Of a stretch of DNA of 64,000 nucleotides, positions 1-8,600 are shown piece after piece (the stretch's first letter is position 1; every line of letters begins with the position of its first letter). The notes beneath the pieces are model-generated. The model was not told where the DNA came from. It worked only from the letters and a program-made list of their open reading frames with translations, and did not search any database. Origin of the DNA: Hymenobacter norwichensis DSM 15439 (GTDB lineage: Bacteria > Bacteroidota > Bacteroidia > Cytophagales > Hymenobacteraceae). The stretch is taken from positions 1,054,001-1,118,000 of the forward strand of contig NZ_ATVL01000007.1 of NCBI RefSeq assembly GCF_000420705.1. Reading direction: 5' to 3'. The translations under genes and the position numbers were made by a program.

Positions 1-759
1 AAAGGCTCTACACCGATTGAAATTCCGTCGTCGTCGCTGGCCCGCGCCATCAACAAGACCATTTTCGCCGTTAGCACCGACGAGTTGCGCCCCGCCATGA
101 CCGGTATTCTGGTGCAGCTGGCCGACAACCAGGTAACCTTCGTGGCTACCGATGGCCACCGTTTGCTGCGCTACCGCCGTTCCGACGTGGGCGCTGGACA
201 GACCGCCAACCTCATCATTCCGCGCAAAGCCTTTAACCTGCTGAAAGGCGCGCTACCCTCCGAGGCCACGCCGGTGAAGGTGGAGTTCAACAACTCCAAC
301 GCCTTCTTCAGCTTCAACCAGATGCGCCTCGTGTGCCGCCTGATTGACGAGCGGTATCCGGACTACGAAAACGTAATTCCGGTAAGCAACCCCAATAAGC
401 TCATCATCAGCCGTCAGGAAATCCTGAACTCGGTGAAGCGCATCAGCATCTACTCCAATAAGACCACTCACCAGGTGCGGCTACGCCTAGCAGGTTCCGA
501 GCTGACGGTTTCGGCCGAAGACCTGGACTTCAGCAACGAGGCCAACGAGAAGCTTCCCTGCCAGTACGACGGGGAGGACATGGAAATCGGCTTCAACGCC
601 AAGTTCCTGCAAGAAATGCTGTCCAACATCGACTCCGAGGAAATCACGCTGGAGCTGAGCACGCCCAACCGCGCCGGTCTACTCATGCCCACCCTCGCCG
701 ACGACAACGAAAGCATCCTGATGCTGGTAATGCCAGTAATGCTGAACAACTACGTTTAA
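1..759 (+). CDS. dnaN: DNA polymerase III beta subunit (sliding clamp), 3' part
   Basis: The reading frame is open from base 1, so the true start lies upstream. The visible 252 residues are about the last two thirds of a clamp that is normally about 370 residues. The sequence shows clamp hallmarks: a VATDGHRL segment in the middle domain, the ERYPDYENVIP segment, and a C-terminal end (LVMPVMLNNYV) resembling the family's usual VMPMR-like ending. The protein forms the ring that tethers the replicative polymerase to DNA. The Met at base 85 is internal and is not the start. A hairpin follows the stop codon, so transcription probably ends before gldC. Confidence 0.96.
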   Translation, partial: KGSTPIEIPSSSLARAINKTIFAVSTDELRPAMTGILVQLADNQVTFVATDGHRLLRYRRSDVGAGQTANLIIPRKAFNLLKGALPSEATPVKVEFNNSNAFFSFNQMRLVCRLIDERYPDYENVIPVSNPNKLIISRQEILNSVKRISIYSNKTTHQVRLRLAGSELTVSAEDLDFSNEANEKLPCQYDGEDMEIGFNAKFLQEMLSNIDSEEITLELSTPNRAGLLMPTLADDNESILMLVMPVMLNNYV

Positions 760-780
760 TGGCTTAATTGATTACTAGTT

Positions 781-815
781 AAATGGTTGGTCGTTCTCAC
801 GGCTGACCATTTTTC
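781..815 (+). terminator. Probable intrinsic terminator after dnaN
   Basis: A 12-pair hairpin (arms 781-792 and 801-812, several G-U pairs) runs straight into a T-rich tract, 21 bases after the dnaN stop. Confidence 0.6.
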
Positions 816-893
816 TTATGCAGTCGTTCTGCTTTTTCATTTGGGTGGCTCTAGCTTAACCATGTAGCCATTCAACAATTCAACAACTCAATC

Positions 894-1232
894 ATGAAGA
901 AATCCGAAATCCGTTTCAGCATTGCCCTCGACGACCAGAAAGTGCCCGAGGCCATCAGCTGGACAGCTACCGATGCCGGCCCCGACATTCACTTTGCCAA
1001 AGCCATCAACATTGCCCTCTGGGACCGGGACGAGCGCGGCACGATGAAAATCGACCTCTGGACCAAGGAAATGCCCGTTGACGAAATGAAGCGCTTCTAT
1101 GTGGACACCATGGGTGCCATGGCCGAAAGCCTCATTACCGCTACCAGCGATTCGCTGATGGCTACTAAAATCCGCAACCTCTGCAAAGAACTAACCGACC
1201 ACCTCAACGCCGAAGAAGGCCAGCAGCAGTAG
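894..1232 (+). CDS. gldC: Gliding motility protein GldC
   Basis: A 112-residue cytoplasmic protein without signal peptide. The opening (KKSEIRFSIALDDQKVPE), the central ALWDRDERGTMKIDLWTKEMPVDEMKRF block and the overall length match GldC, a small protein of gliding Bacteroidota. In Flavobacterium johnsoniae it is linked to gliding and to the stability of the gliding apparatus; its biochemical role is not settled. The start fits the full conserved N-terminus. A strong two-way terminator follows. Its presence supports a gliding, T9SS-bearing host, which agrees with the T9SS cargo gene at 5617-10713. Confidence 0.93.
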   Translation: MKKSEIRFSIALDDQKVPEAISWTATDAGPDIHFAKAINIALWDRDERGTMKIDLWTKEMPVDEMKRFYVDTMGAMAESLITATSDSLMATKIRNLCKELTDHLNAEEGQQQ

Positions 1233-1262
1233 CACATATCCAGCTGCGCCTGAAACTAAGTT

Positions 1263-1309
1263 GCAACAGAAAGCCCCGCCAGCATCATGCTAGCGGGGCT
1301 TTCTGTTGC
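1263..1309. terminator. Bidirectional terminator between convergent genes
   Basis: A perfect 17-base inverted repeat (1263-1279 and 1293-1309) lies between the stop of gldC and the stop of the minus-strand gene at 1323. Each arm ends in an A or T run next to a GC core, so it can stop transcripts from both sides. Confidence 0.85.
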
Positions 1310-1322
1310 GGCTTATGTGAGC

Positions 1323-1859
1323 CTAGCGTCCTGACTTGGCTGGCGTAGTACGGCTTGGGGCAATAACAGCACCACCGGTAGCTGGCGAAGGATTCTGCAC
1401 CGATTTCACGAAATCAGAATTTACTTTAGCTGAGCGCGAAGCGTAATCCCGGTCGTATTTGCGGAACGTGGAGCGTGAGTCGTAATAGTCGCTGTATTGC
1501 TCGTTTGAAAGCACGGCTTGTAGCTCCTGGTCTCGCTCCTTGCACACGGCGTCGCATTGCTCGTTGATGAGCTTCTGGTTGCCGGCGTTGCGCTGCTCAA
1601 TTGCAGCCATCTTAGCTATTTTATCGTCGTTGATGGCACGCAGGCGGGCAGTTTGGTAGCCGTTCAGGCGCAATTCGCGGGCCATTTGGTCGGAAAGGCG
1701 CTTGGCGCGGTCCTGCACCGGATTCAGTCGAGGCGACTCTTGGGTTTTATCTTGCTTTACAACGATTCCCTGGCGTTCAGGTCTGGTACCAGGCGTCTGC
1801 GCATTGGCGGCCAGCGTGGCGGCGAGTAGCAGAGCGGCGGTGGCAAGTTGCTTTCTCAT
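1323..1859 (-). CDS. Secreted helical protein, unknown function
   Basis: A 178-residue protein. The start is placed at 1859, where MRKQLATAALLLAATLAANAQ gives a clean signal peptide with an AxA cleavage site; the open frame extends upstream but has no sensible coding content there. The mature part has a stretch rich in Q, R, D and E (about residues 45-140) that is probably helical, with phrases such as LRLNGYQTARLRAINDD and LQAVLSNEQYSDY. The layout recalls small periplasmic Spy/CpxP-like helical proteins, but I see no diagnostic motif, so that is only inference. The C-terminus is Ser/Pro/Thr-rich and probably unstructured. Confidence 0.7.
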   Translation of the reverse strand: MRKQLATAALLLAATLAANAQTPGTRPERQGIVVKQDKTQESPRLNPVQDRAKRLSDQMARELRLNGYQTARLRAINDDKIAKMAAIEQRNAGNQKLINEQCDAVCKERDQELQAVLSNEQYSDYYDSRSTFRKYDRDYASRSAKVNSDFVKSVQNPSPATGGAVIAPSRTTPAKSGR

Positions 1860-2094
1860 CGGTAGGAATAGTGGTAGGAAATTGAAAAACAATGAGCTGT
1901 CAGCGGCCACTAATGTGGAGCGAAAATCAGCTGTATGGTATTTCCTAACGAAAAACTGTGCCAGGGAGTTTATGGAGAACAATAAATTGTTGATGGGTAA
2001 ATAGTTGAACTGCTGCTTATTAGATTGTAAACAGCGGCTCTTAGTCAACTAACTGCTTAACAATCAACAACTCATCAATCAGCGGGGCCGCCAT

Positions 2095-2631
2095 CTAAAA
2101 CGAGTTCTTCCACATCATCGACTCCACTGGCTTGTCGGTGCGGTCGTTGTATTTGGCGTTGGCTTTGCGGTTGTAGAAGGTTTCCACGTCGCCTTGCACG
2201 GCGAAGTAGATGAGCTGGCCGACCGGCATGCCGTGGTACACCCGCACTGGCATCGACACGCTGATTTCCAGGGTCCAATGGTTGCAGAAGCCGATGTCGC
2301 CTTTGCCGGCGGTGGCGTGAATATCAATGCCGAGGCGGCCAACGCTGCTCTTGCCTTCCAGGAAGGGTACGTGGGCGTGGCTCTCAGTGTACTCGTCGGT
2401 TACGCCCAAGTACAGCACGCCAGGTTGCAGTACGAAGCCTTCAGCCGGGATTTCAAACGTTTCGATTTCGTTATGCTTGCGGGCATCCAACACGGCGTCG
2501 CGGTAAGTGGCCAAGTAACGGCCCAGATGCACGTCGTAGGAGTTGGTCCCGAGGCAGCTGCGGTCATAGGGCTCGATAATGATGTTGCCCCGCTCAATTT
2601 CGGCGAGAATCTGCTGGTCGGTCAGGATCAT
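2095..2631 (-). CDS. dcd: dCTP deaminase
   Basis: A 178-residue protein that deaminates dCTP to dUTP, feeding dUMP and dTMP synthesis. The start is set at 2631 (MILTDQQILAEI), the usual N-terminus; the ATG nine codons upstream lies in a repeat-like leader. Visible motifs include the EGKSSVGRLGI segment, the substrate-site stretch HATAGKGDIGFCNHW with the following TLEI that carries the catalytic Glu, and the C-terminal KYNDRTDKPVES segment. Length and motifs match a stand-alone Dcd. The upstream gap to the next gene holds an AT-rich imperfect palindrome (2643-2771). Confidence 0.95.
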   Translation of the reverse strand: MILTDQQILAEIERGNIIIEPYDRSCLGTNSYDVHLGRYLATYRDAVLDARKHNEIETFEIPAEGFVLQPGVLYLGVTDEYTESHAHVPFLEGKSSVGRLGIDIHATAGKGDIGFCNHWTLEISVSMPVRVYHGMPVGQLIYFAVQGDVETFYNRKANAKYNDRTDKPVESMMWKNSF

Positions 2632-2642
2632 GAGTTGTTGAG

Positions 2643-2771
2643 AATTCTGAATTATCAATTCTAAATTCTGAATTATCTAACACTGACTTATGGAGCGCGA
2701 AGAGGGCTTGAAAAGTTGTTTGAAACAATGCTCTCCAGCAATTCAGAACTCAGTATTAATAGCTCAGAATT
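2643..2771. repeat. AT-rich imperfect palindrome between co-directional genes
   Basis: Arm 2643-2674 and the reverse complement of 2740-2771 agree at about 26 of 32 positions, and most differences are transitions. Inside the left arm a 14-base unit occurs twice with a 21-base period (2643-2656 and 2664-2677). The right arm includes the stop codon of the gene at 2770, and the left arm ends 11 bases before the dcd start. Confidence 0.65.
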
Positions 2772-3600
2772 AATTTTCGTCTTCGTCGTCGTAGCGGTCC
2801 TCCGGGAGGGCGTTGGCCTGGCGGCGTGCTACGGTGGCGCCTTGCTGTCGGTCTAGTTCGTCGGTAACGGTGTCAAGGCGGTTGCGCAGTTCGGGTAGCA
2901 CGCTGGTAACCACGAAAAGCAAGAGCAGGGTAGAGGCGCTGGCCAGTAGCAGCGTCAGGTAATCAATCCAATCGTGCTGTACCGCTGTATTGCTGCTGCG
3001 CAAGGGAGCGGTGGGCGTAGTGGCGGCAGCGGCCAGTGAGGCGCTTTCCTCTGGTGGGGCACTAGTGAGCGGCGCGTCTACATCGGCGGGCGGCACAGCA
3101 GCTCCGTCAGCGGCCAGCTCTTCGGGGGCCGCGTCTTCGGAGGCGTTGAACTGCGCTGCGCTTTGCTGGATGTAGCGCTCCAAACCACGGATGAGCGACA
3201 CCCGCTCGTCGCGGGGTAGTACCCGGATAAAGAACTCGAAATTCTTGTCAACCAGGATGCTACGTAGCTGCTTCTCGAATTGTGCCAGGTCGGTGCGGCC
3301 CTGCCCGAAGCGGTTTTTGTAGCGTTCTGAAACGCCGTTGTAGTTCTGGAATAGCTTCTGCAAGTCGGCCCGCCCATCGAAATCGTTGAACTCCTTGCGG
3401 GCCTTGGCCGTGCGCAACGAAACCGGAAACTTCCGCCGCGTAAATGACTTATCGTACACGGTTTCCATGGTGCGGAAGTTCAACTCCTCCACGGTCCGGT
3501 CGAAGAGGCGCTTGTTGGCCGCCGCTGGGCTTTGGGCCGAACTGGCAACTGGCAAGAAAAGCCCGAGAACCAAGCATATCGATACTAAAAGTCGAGACAT
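2770..3600 (-). CDS. Signal-peptide protein with one C-terminal membrane helix, unknown function
   Basis: A 276-residue protein. The start at 3600 (MSRLLVSICLVLGLFLPVASSAQ) gives a typical signal peptide; the upstream in-frame Met would bury it. Residues 25-150 form a basic, helix-rich domain (DRTVEELNFRTMETVYDKSF, RFGQGRTDLAQFEKQLRS). An Ala/Pro/Thr-rich linker follows (about 150-205), then a membrane helix at about 214-234 and an acidic tail (EDRYDDEDEN). The layout suggests a periplasmic domain anchored to the inner membrane with its tail in the cytoplasm. I do not recognise the family. Confidence 0.72.
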   Translation of the reverse strand: MSRLLVSICLVLGLFLPVASSAQSPAAANKRLFDRTVEELNFRTMETVYDKSFTRRKFPVSLRTAKARKEFNDFDGRADLQKLFQNYNGVSERYKNRFGQGRTDLAQFEKQLRSILVDKNFEFFIRVLPRDERVSLIRGLERYIQQSAAQFNASEDAAPEELAADGAAVPPADVDAPLTSAPPEESASLAAAATTPTAPLRSSNTAVQHDWIDYLTLLLASASTLLLLFVVTSVLPELRNRLDTVTDELDRQQGATVARRQANALPEDRYDDEDEN

Positions 3601-4229
3601 AGCAGCTGAACGGTTTATCGGCAAAGGTAACCGCTCTTTAATCCGGAATCTACTCACGTTGCTACTTCAAGTGGAATATGTAGTTGAATCTTAGCAATAG
3701 TGTTGTAGCCTGGCGTGTAATGCACAGCTAGTGGATAGTATAAATCCGATAAAATGAATTGTGCAAAATGAAAAATCCAGTGCAGACTTTAAGTGTTTTC
3801 AATCTGCTGAAAGTAGGGGGGAGCTAATTGTTGATTAAATGGAAGGCGTGTGCGTGCAGTTGACTGTTATTGGTGTGAGTTTTTATTAAAACACACATGT
3901 TAGATTACTGAAATGCTGGTTGTGTTATTACTGATACATCTATTGCAAGGTAATGTGAATCAACAATTTATAACCACAATCGAATGCTAGTCCATCGATT
4001 ATGGTTATAGTAATTCACTCTGCTATATAAATGGAATAAACAAAATTGTATTTTAATATTATGATTGAATTATTAGATGTAAAGAGCAATGTAAATTTTA
4101 TATTGAACTATAAACTTAATATTTGAATTAGTGCTGCGCAGTAGACTACTTGTAATTTTGTAGCCGGTGAAACACCAGCTTTTTGTGTCGCGCATTTTTC
4201 AACTCTCTTGTAGTAGCTTTTACATTTAA
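3601..4229. other. AT-rich divergent intergenic region without a gene
   Basis: The 629 bases separate a minus-strand gene from the plus-strand nuclease and are much more AT-rich than the flanking genes. No ORF of coding quality is seen. TAATTTTG at 4153-4160 matches the Bacteroidetes -7 motif TAnnTTTG, but the nearest TTTG (4122-4125) is about 27 bases away, too far for a standard promoter, so I do not call one. Confidence 0.6.
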
Positions 4230-5564
4230 ATGAACAAAAAATTACTAAGGTACAGCACCTATCTGCTGTTGCTGCTGCCCTGTTTCGCTTTCCACTCGGC
4301 GAGTTTGGACAGCCTCTCGGTTTGGCTGGCACCTTTTGCTGCCGACACCCAGGAAGCTTTTGAAACCGGAACGAAGACCACATACCCCACCGATTCGGTG
4401 ACGTTGAGTAGTGGTATTTGGGTGCTTGACAATGCCGTGCTGGGCAACACCGCCGACGACCACAAAAACGGCAACCAAGCCGTGCGCTTGCAGCAAAACG
4501 GCAAGCTGACCATGAACTTCTTTCTGCCAGCGGGGGCCGGTACCGTAACGGTGCAGCATGCCGTGTATGGCACCGACGCAAGCAGCAGCTGGGAGCTATA
4601 CGCGCAGCCCCAGGCGTGCAACTGCACCAAATGGACGAAAGTAGGCGCTACGGTGCTCACTACGTCGGCCACGTTACAGGCCGCGGCTTTCACCGTAAAT
4701 ATTTCCGGCCCGGTGAAATTCGAGATTCGCAAGGTGTCGGGGGGCACGGCGCGGCTTAATCTCGATGACTTCACCGTCACCGAGTATGGCGCCATCCAAC
4801 CTTCCATCGACAACGATAACCTGGCGCTGGGCAACCCCAGTGGCGCTATAGCCGACGTGAGCAGCCCCAACAACTACCTGCTACCGAAGCCCCAATTCAC
4901 TATCGGCTACAACCGGAGCCAAGGCAAGCCCAACTGGGTGAGCTGGCACCTCGATATCACCGACCGAGGCCCTGTTGACCGCCAAGACGACTTCCGCAAC
5001 GATACTGCGCTGCCTGCCGGCTGGTACCAGGTGCAGTCGACCAGCTACAGCGGCTCCGGATTTGATAGAGGCCACAACTGCCCCAGCGCCGACCGGACTT
5101 CCACAGCGGAAAACAATTCGGCTACCTTCTTGATGACCAACATGATGCCCCAGGCTCCCAACAACAACCAGCAAGCCTGGGCTAGCCTGGAAAACTACAC
5201 CCGCACCTTCTTGCCAGTCAATGAAGTGTACGTGATTTGCGGCAGCTACGGCGTGGGCGGTACCGGCAGCAACGGCGGCGTAACTACCACCATCGACCAG
5301 GGCCGCATTACGGTGCCGGCCCGTTGCTGGAAGGTGATTGTGGTTCTGCCAGTGGGCAACAACGACGTGTCGCGCATCAGCGCCAACACCCGCGTTATTG
5401 CCATCGATACGCCCAACCAGCAGGGAATCAGCACCGACTGGGGCACGTTCCGCACCTCGGTAGATGCTATTGAAGCGGCTACCGGCTACGACATCCTGTC
5501 GAACCTGCCGGTGGCGGTGCAGGATGTGCTAGAGGCCCGCGTTGACAACGGCCCGACTCAGTAA
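4230..5564 (+). CDS. Secreted DNA/RNA non-specific endonuclease (DRGH family)
   Basis: A 444-residue protein. Residues 1-25 are a signal peptide. Residues 45-190 form a beta-rich N-terminal domain ending in NLDDFTV, like accessory domains of other secreted Bacteroidota nucleases. Residues 220-435 are the Serratia-type nuclease domain: DRGH at 279-282 with the catalytic His 282, then TNMMPQAPNNNQQAW (303-317) containing the metal-binding Asn region. It should cleave extracellular DNA and RNA using Mg. There is no T9SS sorting tail, so export may be by Sec alone. The T9SS protein starts 52 bases after its stop, so the two are probably one transcript. Confidence 0.88.
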   Translation: MNKKLLRYSTYLLLLLPCFAFHSASLDSLSVWLAPFAADTQEAFETGTKTTYPTDSVTLSSGIWVLDNAVLGNTADDHKNGNQAVRLQQNGKLTMNFFLPAGAGTVTVQHAVYGTDASSSWELYAQPQACNCTKWTKVGATVLTTSATLQAAAFTVNISGPVKFEIRKVSGGTARLNLDDFTVTEYGAIQPSIDNDNLALGNPSGAIADVSSPNNYLLPKPQFTIGYNRSQGKPNWVSWHLDITDRGPVDRQDDFRNDTALPAGWYQVQSTSYSGSGFDRGHNCPSADRTSTAENNSATFLMTNMMPQAPNNNQQAWASLENYTRTFLPVNEVYVICGSYGVGGTGSNGGVTTTIDQGRITVPARCWKVIVVLPVGNNDVSRISANTRVIAIDTPNQQGISTDWGTFRTSVDAIEAATGYDILSNLPVAVQDVLEARVDNGPTQ

Positions 5565-5616
5565 TTCCTGCCTTTCTCTTATTGGTTTTCACAGCGTTGC
5601 TGTCATCATCTCCTAT

Positions 5617-8600
5617 ATGAATCTGACTTCTAATCTATTGTGCTCTTCGCGGCCCTTACGGTCCGTTAAGCAGCTGATAGCCTTTTTGTCGTGCGCTATT
5701 TTGGCGCCGCTCGGGGCACAGGCCCAATTGGTGCTGGAAAGCGCTACTCCTAAAACTGAAAACTTCAACGCACTTGGCAGCGCAGCCACGGCCACGTTAC
5801 CAATCGGCTTCAAGTTCTCGGGCGAGACTGTTCCGGCTTATGCCAGTGCGGCCAATTACCTGACTACCAATGTAGCGGCCAATGGCAACAACTTCACGAC
5901 GGGCGGTACCTACAACTTCGGAACGGCTACCACCGATACCGACCGTGCAGTAGGTTTCCTAGGCAGTGGCGCTACCACAGCCACCACGCCCCGGCACATT
6001 ATGCTGGCGGTGAACAACGCCACCGGCGCCACCATTCAGGACCTGCGCGTAGAGTTCAACTACGAAAAGTATCGGTCGGGGACTCGGGCGTTTAACTGGA
6101 CGTTCTTCACTAGCCCCGATGGGGTGAACTGGACCCCGAATACCACTGGTGACCAGTTGTATCCGGCCGATGCGGCCAGTAACGTGTACTCGTATCCGCC
6201 GTTGGTATCTGCCAAATCGGTGGTGCTGCCAGTGAATTTGGGTAGCGGCGCTACGCTCTACATCCGCTGGACCCAGCAGGGCGTAGGCGGCAGCACCAAC
6301 GGCCAGGGTGCGGGTATCGACGACGTGGTGCTAACGCCCACGCTCGGTACCGGTACCCCTGTGCCAGCGGCTACCATTGCTACTACGGCTTCCACTTTCA
6401 GCAGTCCGTATTGCATAACAACTGCCGCGGGTAGTGCCCCGTTCGATGTGGCGTATACCACAACGGGCAGCTTCACGGGTACCTTTAAAGTGCAGCTGTC
6501 TGATGCAGCGGGTGTTTTTCCGGCGAATACCACCGACAACATTATTGGCAGCGGCAGCACTTCGCCTATCAGTGCCAGCATTCCGGCCGGCACGCCCAGC
6601 GGTACTGGCTACCGGGTGCGGGTGCTGAACGATGGGCCGGTTACTTATGGCTCCAACAACGGCACTAGCCTCACGGTGAATCTGGCACCTGCCAGCAACC
6701 CCGTTACGGTAAACCCAACTGCCCCGCAGACGCTTGCTGTTACCGGCAACGGCACCCCCCTAACGGCTACGGCCGCCGTGGCTTCCACCTATACCTGGCA
6801 GTACAGCACCAGCAGCGCCGGTCCGTTCACGGCGGTGCTAGCTGGCGCTACTACCGCCACGTACCAGCCCCGCGCCGCTGACTTCGGCGGTGCCGGCACC
6901 TACTATGTAGTGGCCCAGGCCACCAGCATTGGTGCTTGCAACCCGGTTACTGAGCAGAGCGCGCCGGTGGCAATTACCATCACGGCCCCAACTCCGACCC
7001 CGCAACTCCTGGTTTCCCAGCTAACCGCGCCCGATTTCGGGAGCCTGACAACCGACGCGGCTTCCGGCGCGAAGAGCTTCACGGTGAGCGGCAGTGGCCT
7101 GACGGCGCCGCTACTGATTACGCCTCCGGCTGGCTTTGAAATCCGGACGGGCACGCAGCCGTTTTCCTGCTGCGTGATTGAGTTGCAGCCCAACGGCGGA
7201 ACGGTTAGCAGTACCACTATTGAGGTGCGCTTTGCGCCTACGGCAGTGCAAGTGTATCAGGCCGATATTCCGGTGAGCAGCGCCGGGCTACCGCAGCAGA
7301 CGGTGGCCGTGAGTGGCACCAGCGTGGCTCCGGTGTATCCGGCTACGCTGAGCACGGTGGCCCTCACCAACATCACCCCAACCAGCGCCACCACCGGCGG
7401 CACTATTGTTACTACTGGTGGCAGCGCCATTACCGCCCAAGGTGTGGTGTGGGGCAGCACGCCCAACCCCGTGCTGGGTCCACTGCAAACCACCGACACC
7501 AACAACACCGGCACGTTCAGCAGCACCATTATCGGCCTGACGCCCGGCACCACGTACTACGTGCGGGCCTACGCCACCAATGGCGTGGGCACCACCTACG
7601 GCGATGAGCTGACGCTGACCACCGAAGTAGTACCGCTGGCCGCCGAGCCCACGCAGTCGGCTACGCCTACGGCCAGCCAGATTACTGGCACTTCTTTGTT
7701 GCTGACGTTGGGGGGCGGCAACGGCGCCAAGCATTTGGTGCTGGTACAAAGCGGCAGCGCCGTTGATGGCCTGCCTGTAGATGCTACCACCTACCGCGAC
7801 AGTACAGCGTTTGGCCTGGGCGCGCGCCTAGGCAGCAGCTACGTGCTGTATGCCGGAACCGCCGATACGGTGCGGGTGACTGGCCTGCGCCCAAATAGCA
7901 CGTATTCGTTTGCCGTTTACGATTACAACGACAACAACATACTATTCGCTGAAAACTACCTGACCACTGCGCCAGGCCTCTTAACCAGCACGACGCAAGC
8001 CCTGCCGGCTACGCTGCTGCTGGAAGAAAACTTCGCCTACACTGCTGGGCAAGACCTGACGGCCAACAACTGGGCGACCCACAGTGGTACCACTAACCCA
8101 GTGAAGGTGGTAGCTCCTGGGTTGAGTTTCCCCGGGTACAGCGCCGCCATGGGCAACGCTGCGGCCCTCTCCACCACGGGCCAGGACGTAAACCGGGCGT
8201 TTGCGCCAGTATATGCCCGCACGCCGGTATATGTGTCTTTCTTAGTGAAAGTAGCCAGCGCAGGTGCTGCCGATTACTTCTTCCACCTGGGCCCCGCTAC
8301 TATCGGCTCGACCTTCAAGAACCGGGTGTATGCCCGCCGGGGCAGCACGGCCAGCAAGGTGCAGTTCGGCATCAGCGGCAACGGCACGGCAACCTCTATC
8401 ATCTACGATACCAACCAGGAATACAACGTAGGCGAAACCTATCTGCTGGTGCTGAAATACACGTTCGATGAGACGGGTACCACCAGCCAGTTGTTCGTGA
8501 ACCCGCCAGCGGAGGTGGAGCCGACCGTAGCCGACGCTACCAGCCTTGAAACCACAGGCGCTCCGGCTAGCATTGGTACGGTGGCGCTCCGCCAGGGCAC

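Noticed and set aside
4153..4160. TAATTTTG as promoter for the nuclease gene
   Set aside because: The -7 motif is exact, but no TTG lies within 17-23 bases upstream; the nearest is about 27 bases away.
3601..4229. Possible horizontally acquired or phage-like AT-rich island
   Set aside because: The AT richness is confined to a non-coding gap. No integrase, repeat boundary or foreign gene is present, and long divergent gaps in this genome are generally AT-rich.
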